Source: JAHBTB01 sp964451255
GTDB lineage: Bacteria > Armatimonadota > Fimbriimonadia > Fimbriimonadales > Fimbriimonadaceae
Direction: 5' to 3'
Assembly: GCA_964451255.1 (NCBI GenBank)
Contig: CAYVHL010000001.1
Coordinates: 62,001-126,000, forward strand
Length of the DNA stretch: 64,000 nucleotides
The position numbers and the translations under genes were made by a program. Numbering within the stretch: the first letter of the stretch is position 1; every line of letters begins with the position of its first letter. Positions 60,370 to 64,000 of the stretch are shown piece after piece. The notes under the pieces were generated by a model. It saw only the letters and a list, made by a program, of their open reading frames with translations, ran no database searches and had not been told where the DNA came from.

Positions 60370-61059
60370 ATGAAGAAGAGGATCTTGCTCTCAATTGCCG
60401 TCGCCTCAGTCGCGGCGTTCTCTCAAGCTGTTGTCATCACCCAGTGGAACTTCAACTCCGTCTCGCCAGATGGCGACACCGGAACCGGATCACTTGCCCC
60501 GTCTATCGGTGCGGGAAGCCTTCTCACATTGGACGGCATCGGCCAGACGTACTACAGCGGAAACGGCTCCACCGACCCGGCGGCCAGCGATAACTCGGCG
60601 CTCGGAACGAACACCTATCCGGCTGCCGGTACGGACTCCGGTCTGGCGGGCGTCGAGTTCGACGTCAGCACCGTGGGCATGAGCGGGATCGTCATCACCT
60701 ACGACGAGAGGCACAGCGGCACGGCCTCGAAGTACATGGCGCTCAAGTACACCACCGACGGGACCACTTGGACGGACTTTGGCAGTTACTCGATCGACAA
60801 CACGACCTTCAACAGCAAGAGTTTCGACCTATCTGGAGTCAGCGCCGCCAACAACAACCCTTTGTTCGGCTACCGGTTGGTCACGGTGTTTGGGCCTAGC
60901 GGCGACTATGAGCCAACGACCTCGACCAGTTACAGCCAGAACGGCACCATCCGCTACGACATGATGACGGTGAGCGGCCAGGCCGTGCCCGAACCGGCGA
61001 CGATGGCCGTCCTCGGTCTCGGCGCCTTGGCGATGGTCCGACGCCGACGCAAGGCTTAG
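60370..61059 (+). CDS. PEP-CTERM exported protein
   Basis: A 229-residue secreted protein. ATG at 60370 with GGAG nearby. Signal peptide KKRILLSIAVASVAAFSQA; a beta-rich Ser/Thr/Gly-rich domain without recognised family; C-terminal VPEPATMAVLGLGALAMVRRRRKA, a complete PEP-CTERM signal. Third PEP-CTERM gene of the window. Confidence 0.88.
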   Translation: MKKRILLSIAVASVAAFSQAVVITQWNFNSVSPDGDTGTGSLAPSIGAGSLLTLDGIGQTYYSGNGSTDPAASDNSALGTNTYPAAGTDSGLAGVEFDVSTVGMSGIVITYDERHSGTASKYMALKYTTDGTTWTDFGSYSIDNTTFNSKSFDLSGVSAANNNPLFGYRLVTVFGPSGDYEPTTSTSYSQNGTIRYDMMTVSGQAVPEPATMAVLGLGALAMVRRRRKA

Positions 61060-61163
61060 TAGCCTACGGGCCTTCCGCGAGAAGAGAGGACAAAGGGGCG
61101 GTTGCCGTGGTGGCTGCCGCCCATGTATTCGTTAGTCGACAGGCGTGTCGTGTCTTCTTCGTC

Positions 61164-62423
61164 CTAATGGTTCGCGCTACCAGAAGCCATGTTTGAACCA
61201 TTGGTGGCAGTTGGAGAGGCAAGAGAGAGGCCCAGGCATACAGCGAACAGGAGCGTGACGCTGAACTTGGCCGGGCTCAGGAAGACGACGTCTGTCATGT
61301 TCATTACAGCGATCGGGACTAAGACCGCAACGAGAGTCTTACTCTCATGGTTCCAAGTTGACCGCCACTTGTCACGAAGCTCTACGGCTACTAGCACGAT
61401 GGCGGCAGTGGCGCCGAGGCCCCATTCCACCATGATCTGTGCCAGGCCGGTCCCCGCGCCAGCGAACGCGACGATCGTCTCCCGGCCAAAGCGGCTTGCC
61501 ACCGCTTGCCCTTGAAACATGCCTGGCCCGACGCCTGTAAGCCACCATTTGTCCATCGTGCGCCAGGCCTCGGAAAGGGCAAGCATACGCCCGTTGACTG
61601 ACTGGGCAGAGACGAGATGGTTTACTCCTGGTGCCTCCCGTGCAAACAGGACGACTGCTGTCGAGGCGATAACCAGAGCGACAACTGGCGCACGTTCAGG
61701 CCAAGAAGCACAACACGAAGCCATTACGAACGCCGACCCTGCAAGTAGCCCAAGCACTCCCGTGCGGTACCCGGTCAAACAAACCGCCCCCAGGAGCAAT
61801 ACAATCAGAAATGTCCATGCCCACCTTTTCAGACGTCGCGATCGTAAGTACTGACTAATAGCAAACACAGCGACGACGACGAGAATCGGATAGAGTGCTC
61901 CCGGCTCGCCAAGGAATCCTCCGAATCTCCTCAACGTCCCTGATACCAGCCATCCCGTACCAGTCGCCGCCTGCCAAACAACCGCCACGGCATCCACTGT
62001 CGCTGCAAAAAGCCCGATGTACAAAAATGTGCGGGCATATCCAATCCGACCCAGTAGCAGGCCAGCCGTAAGCCCGACACCGACCGGCAGGACAATGAGG
62101 ACGAACCGCCAAGAATCCCCAGCCGTGTGAGGTTGAGTCAACCAATGGCTGAACGTCACCGCTAGTGACGCGACAATGACCCAATTCCTCCATCCCGATG
62201 AGAAGTTCCTTGCAGAAATGAAGACGGCAAAAGCCATCATCACAATGGACATTGAGACCAAACACCACTCTGCTAGTCCCGGCTGGTTTGCTTGATCGAG
62301 ATATGGGAGAAACACACTCGGTGGGACGAAGGCGGCTACGAACCAAATCGCCGCCGACACTATCCCGGGGGTCCAGTCAAGTCGTTTTGCCACGGAAGGC
62401 CATATAGAATGAACCGCCGACAA
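61164..62423 (-). CDS. O-antigen-ligase/polymerase-like membrane protein, module C
   Basis: A 419-residue polytopic protein with about 10-12 hydrophobic segments. The segment WWLTGVGPGMFQGQA...LAQIMVEWGLGATAAIV resembles the Wzy_C (O-antigen ligase/polymerase) signature. Its start overlaps the upstream gene by 47 bases, so co-translation is likely. Family members transfer or polymerise glycans on the periplasmic side. In this module the partner genes encode a Cys-rich and a C-terminally anchored exported protein, so glycosylation of a surface protein is a guess. Confidence 0.68.
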   Translation of the reverse strand: MSAVHSIWPSVAKRLDWTPGIVSAAIWFVAAFVPPSVFLPYLDQANQPGLAEWCLVSMSIVMMAFAVFISARNFSSGWRNWVIVASLAVTFSHWLTQPHTAGDSWRFVLIVLPVGVGLTAGLLLGRIGYARTFLYIGLFAATVDAVAVVWQAATGTGWLVSGTLRRFGGFLGEPGALYPILVVVAVFAISQYLRSRRLKRWAWTFLIVLLLGAVCLTGYRTGVLGLLAGSAFVMASCCASWPERAPVVALVIASTAVVLFAREAPGVNHLVSAQSVNGRMLALSEAWRTMDKWWLTGVGPGMFQGQAVASRFGRETIVAFAGAGTGLAQIMVEWGLGATAAIVLVAVELRDKWRSTWNHESKTLVAVLVPIAVMNMTDVVFLSPAKFSVTLLFAVCLGLSLASPTATNGSNMASGSANH

Positions 62424-63489
62424 TCACAACAAGTAAACTGCCTATAGCATATATGAACCAGGGCAGAACGACCGACGAGGGACCTGTCGCTGCCCTCTTT
62501 GAGACTGTGGGTACCGCGACTCCTTCTATTTCGTCCACGCGGGGTATGCGACCCTGTAGACGATAGGAGGCAGGCTTTTGCGGACGTGAATCGACAACCA
62601 AGGTGTTCGAAGGAATCATCGCAAACAAATGCTTTGTGTCGGCCCTGCTAATAACTGAAGAATAGACAAGCGAAAAATCTCGGCTCTTGCCTCTTGTCCC
62701 GTCTTTGTTCCAATCCACAATATGGAACGTCTTCGCACACTTTCTGCCTCCTACATCAAGCCAGTCATCGACGACAAGGCTCTCACCCACGTAGCCAACT
62801 GGACTGGCCACTTGCCACGTAATCTCCGAGAAGGGATCGTCGTCGGCACCTGGTTTTAGGCGCCAATAGTAGCGGCCCTCCCTATAGAGCCTTGCTCCCT
62901 TCTCATCGGACTGCAATTGCATCATCCCGAGTACTTGCTTAATGGGTGTGAACCCAACCAAGCATAGGGCGAACCGATGTCCGACTGTATCTGGTAACCA
63001 GTTGTTGGGTGGTCCCTTCTTGGCGTCGTTGGACGTGTAGTCTACAGACGCGACACTGCCATTGGCGTATTCTGGAACCTCCTTGTTTGACCCATAGAAG
63101 AACCCGTATACGTCGTCGTCCAGATACTCTTCGATGGCGTCTGCTCCGCTCGCTGACTGCCTCCGGACTGCAAGTTGGTGGTCTTTGACGATGACGTCGA
63201 TGTCATATTGTGTCGTGCGCCCCTTGCGGATCAGATCATCCTCCTTGGCATGTACGGCCAAGTTTTGTCTGACTTGATCGTCAGTAAGACCCTCGTTTCG
63301 ATATGTGTTCTCTAACCACTGAAGTTGATCTTTGCTAGCAGACCAGTTTGGATTTGGCGCAAACGTCTCAAGCCGCCGATAGCTAAGGACCACGGAGTCG
63401 GAAGCAAAACCCTGACCAGCAACCATGGCGATCAGGGCAATCGCTACCGCTTTACTACAGGTTCCCACTCTATCCGAGATAAGGGTCAT
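62377..63489 (-). CDS. Exported protein with C-terminal membrane anchor, module C
   Basis: A 370-residue protein with signal peptide (VAIALIAMVAGQGFAS), a large extracytoplasmic part with no recognised domain, and a final helix (VLPWFIYAIGSLLVVIVGGSFYMAF) with a short basic tail. Overlaps the Cys-rich gene by 20 bases upstream and the O-antigen-ligase-like gene by 47 downstream, so the three form a tight operon. GC content is lower than in flanking core genes. Confidence 0.6.
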   Translation of the reverse strand: MTLISDRVGTCSKAVAIALIAMVAGQGFASDSVVLSYRRLETFAPNPNWSASKDQLQWLENTYRNEGLTDDQVRQNLAVHAKEDDLIRKGRTTQYDIDVIVKDHQLAVRRQSASGADAIEEYLDDDVYGFFYGSNKEVPEYANGSVASVDYTSNDAKKGPPNNWLPDTVGHRFALCLVGFTPIKQVLGMMQLQSDEKGARLYREGRYYWRLKPGADDDPFSEITWQVASPVGYVGESLVVDDWLDVGGRKCAKTFHIVDWNKDGTRGKSRDFSLVYSSVISRADTKHLFAMIPSNTLVVDSRPQKPASYRLQGRIPRVDEIEGVAVPTVSKRAATGPSSVVLPWFIYAIGSLLVVIVGGSFYMAFRGKTT

Positions 63490-63880
63490 TGCACGGTCTC
63501 ATTACGCACGTCGAAGTTTGCTCGATGCCTGTGGACTCAGACCAAGATGAGTGGCTAAAGTCGCACTCGTTGTCAAGACAGGTCGATGTAGATGTATACC
63601 ACCAGTGCTGGCCCACCGTGTAATCGCTACAATAGTCGGAATGCACATTTCCGCCGGTATAACAACTATGTCCAGCGTTGTGCTTCTCAAGATTGCACCC
63701 TGCTGGACAGTAATTGTTTACGAAATAGTTGAACCCATCGCCATATGGATTTCCTGGGTTCATGAGGCATTGGTAGCCGTTGCAGTTCGGGTTTGCTTGG
63801 CCTGGCGTAGCACCGAGCACAAAAGTCGCGAAGATGCAAAGCAATGAAACGAAGCGAAAGGGACGGATATCTAACGACAT
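63470..63880 (-). CDS. Cys-rich exported protein of unknown function, module C
   Basis: A 136-residue protein starting at ATG 63880 with AGAAGGAG ten bases upstream; a longer frame to the window edge is artefactual. Signal peptide FVSLLCIFATFVLGATPGQA; the mature part has ten cysteines plus aromatic residues (CPAGC, SCYTGG, HSDYC). It is the first gene of module C and is preceded by a TATAGT at about -30 and a 12-C tract (coding strand) at the -35 position. Confidence 0.65.
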   Translation of the reverse strand: MSLDIRPFRFVSLLCIFATFVLGATPGQANPNCNGYQCLMNPGNPYGDGFNYFVNNYCPAGCNLEKHNAGHSCYTGGNVHSDYCSDYTVGQHWWYTSTSTCLDNECDFSHSSWSESTGIEQTSTCVMRPCNDPYLG

Positions 63881-63924
63881 TCGTTGAAATCTCCTTCTAT
63901 TTACTATAACCCTGCTTTTGTGAA

Positions 63925-63936
63925 GGGGGGGGGGGG
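63925..63936. repeat. Homopolymeric tract of 12 G upstream of module C
   Basis: Twelve G on the plus strand, so 12 C on the coding strand, ending 45 bases before the module C ATG. With TATAGT at 63904-63909 and about 17 bases between, the tract covers the -35 position. Such a tract could change promoter spacing by slippage. Confidence 0.8.
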
Positions 63937-64000
63937 CTAAAGTCCCACAGTTGGAGCGGGGCTGCCTCTCAAGTTGACCGACAGTTGTGCCTCGCGACAA

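Overview
The window reads as a chromosome segment of a GC-rich (about 60%) diderm bacterium, most likely an Armatimonadota member of the Fimbriimonadales type. This placement is an inference from three PEP-CTERM proteins with Arg-rich tails, prepilin-like proteins, porin-like proteins beside a complete division/cell-wall (dcw) cluster, and a DUF881-DUF1290 pair inside that cluster as in Gram-positives. No rRNA or tRNA gene, IS element, phage or CRISPR array was seen. There is one scaffold gap of 10 N at 30497-30506, inside murC.

Left part (1-24.2 kb): the 3' end of an EF-G-like gene; an AT-richer module of a Cys-rich exported protein, a membrane protein and a pseudopilin (module A, 844-2603); an HDOD protein; dnaJ-hspR with a candidate HspR operator; a secreted FixH-like/beta-barrel fusion; an esterase with a Cys nucleophile; a murB-tsaB operon; SIS-domain, DUF1385 and NIF3 proteins; NhaA; a small protein resembling the Acb2/Tad1 cyclic-nucleotide sponge fold; a glycan operon (sialate O-acetylesterase, MHS permease, GH29 fucosidase); and a porin, cupredoxin and HD-GYP sensor cluster.

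Middle (24.2-42.5 kb, minus strand): one dcw operon in the order mraZ, rsmH, ftsL-like, ftsI, murE, murF, mraY, murD, ftsW, murG, murC-ddl (one fused gene, interrupted by the scaffold gap), ftsQ, DUF881, sbp-like, ftsA, ftsZ. Most neighbours overlap or nearly touch. The genes make lipid II with meso-DAP (DNPR motif in MurE), flip and polymerise it, and build the Z-ring. MraZ-box-like repeats precede mraZ.

Right part (42.8-64 kb): a GT4 glycogen-synthase-like gene, PEP-CTERM proteins, a convergent restriction-modification pair (D12-class adenine methylase with an N-terminal HTH, and a NotI-family endonuclease), an M3 peptidase, glycosidases GH44 and GH97, several membrane or secreted proteins of unknown role, and two more Cys-rich modules (module B 49708-51485 with a DsbA-like protein and a pseudopilin; module C 61164-63936 with an O-antigen-ligase-like protein). 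The three modules share layout (a Cys-rich exported protein first, then membrane/secretory genes, all on the minus strand). Two of them carry long G tracts just upstream. They are the best candidate here for an undescribed system.
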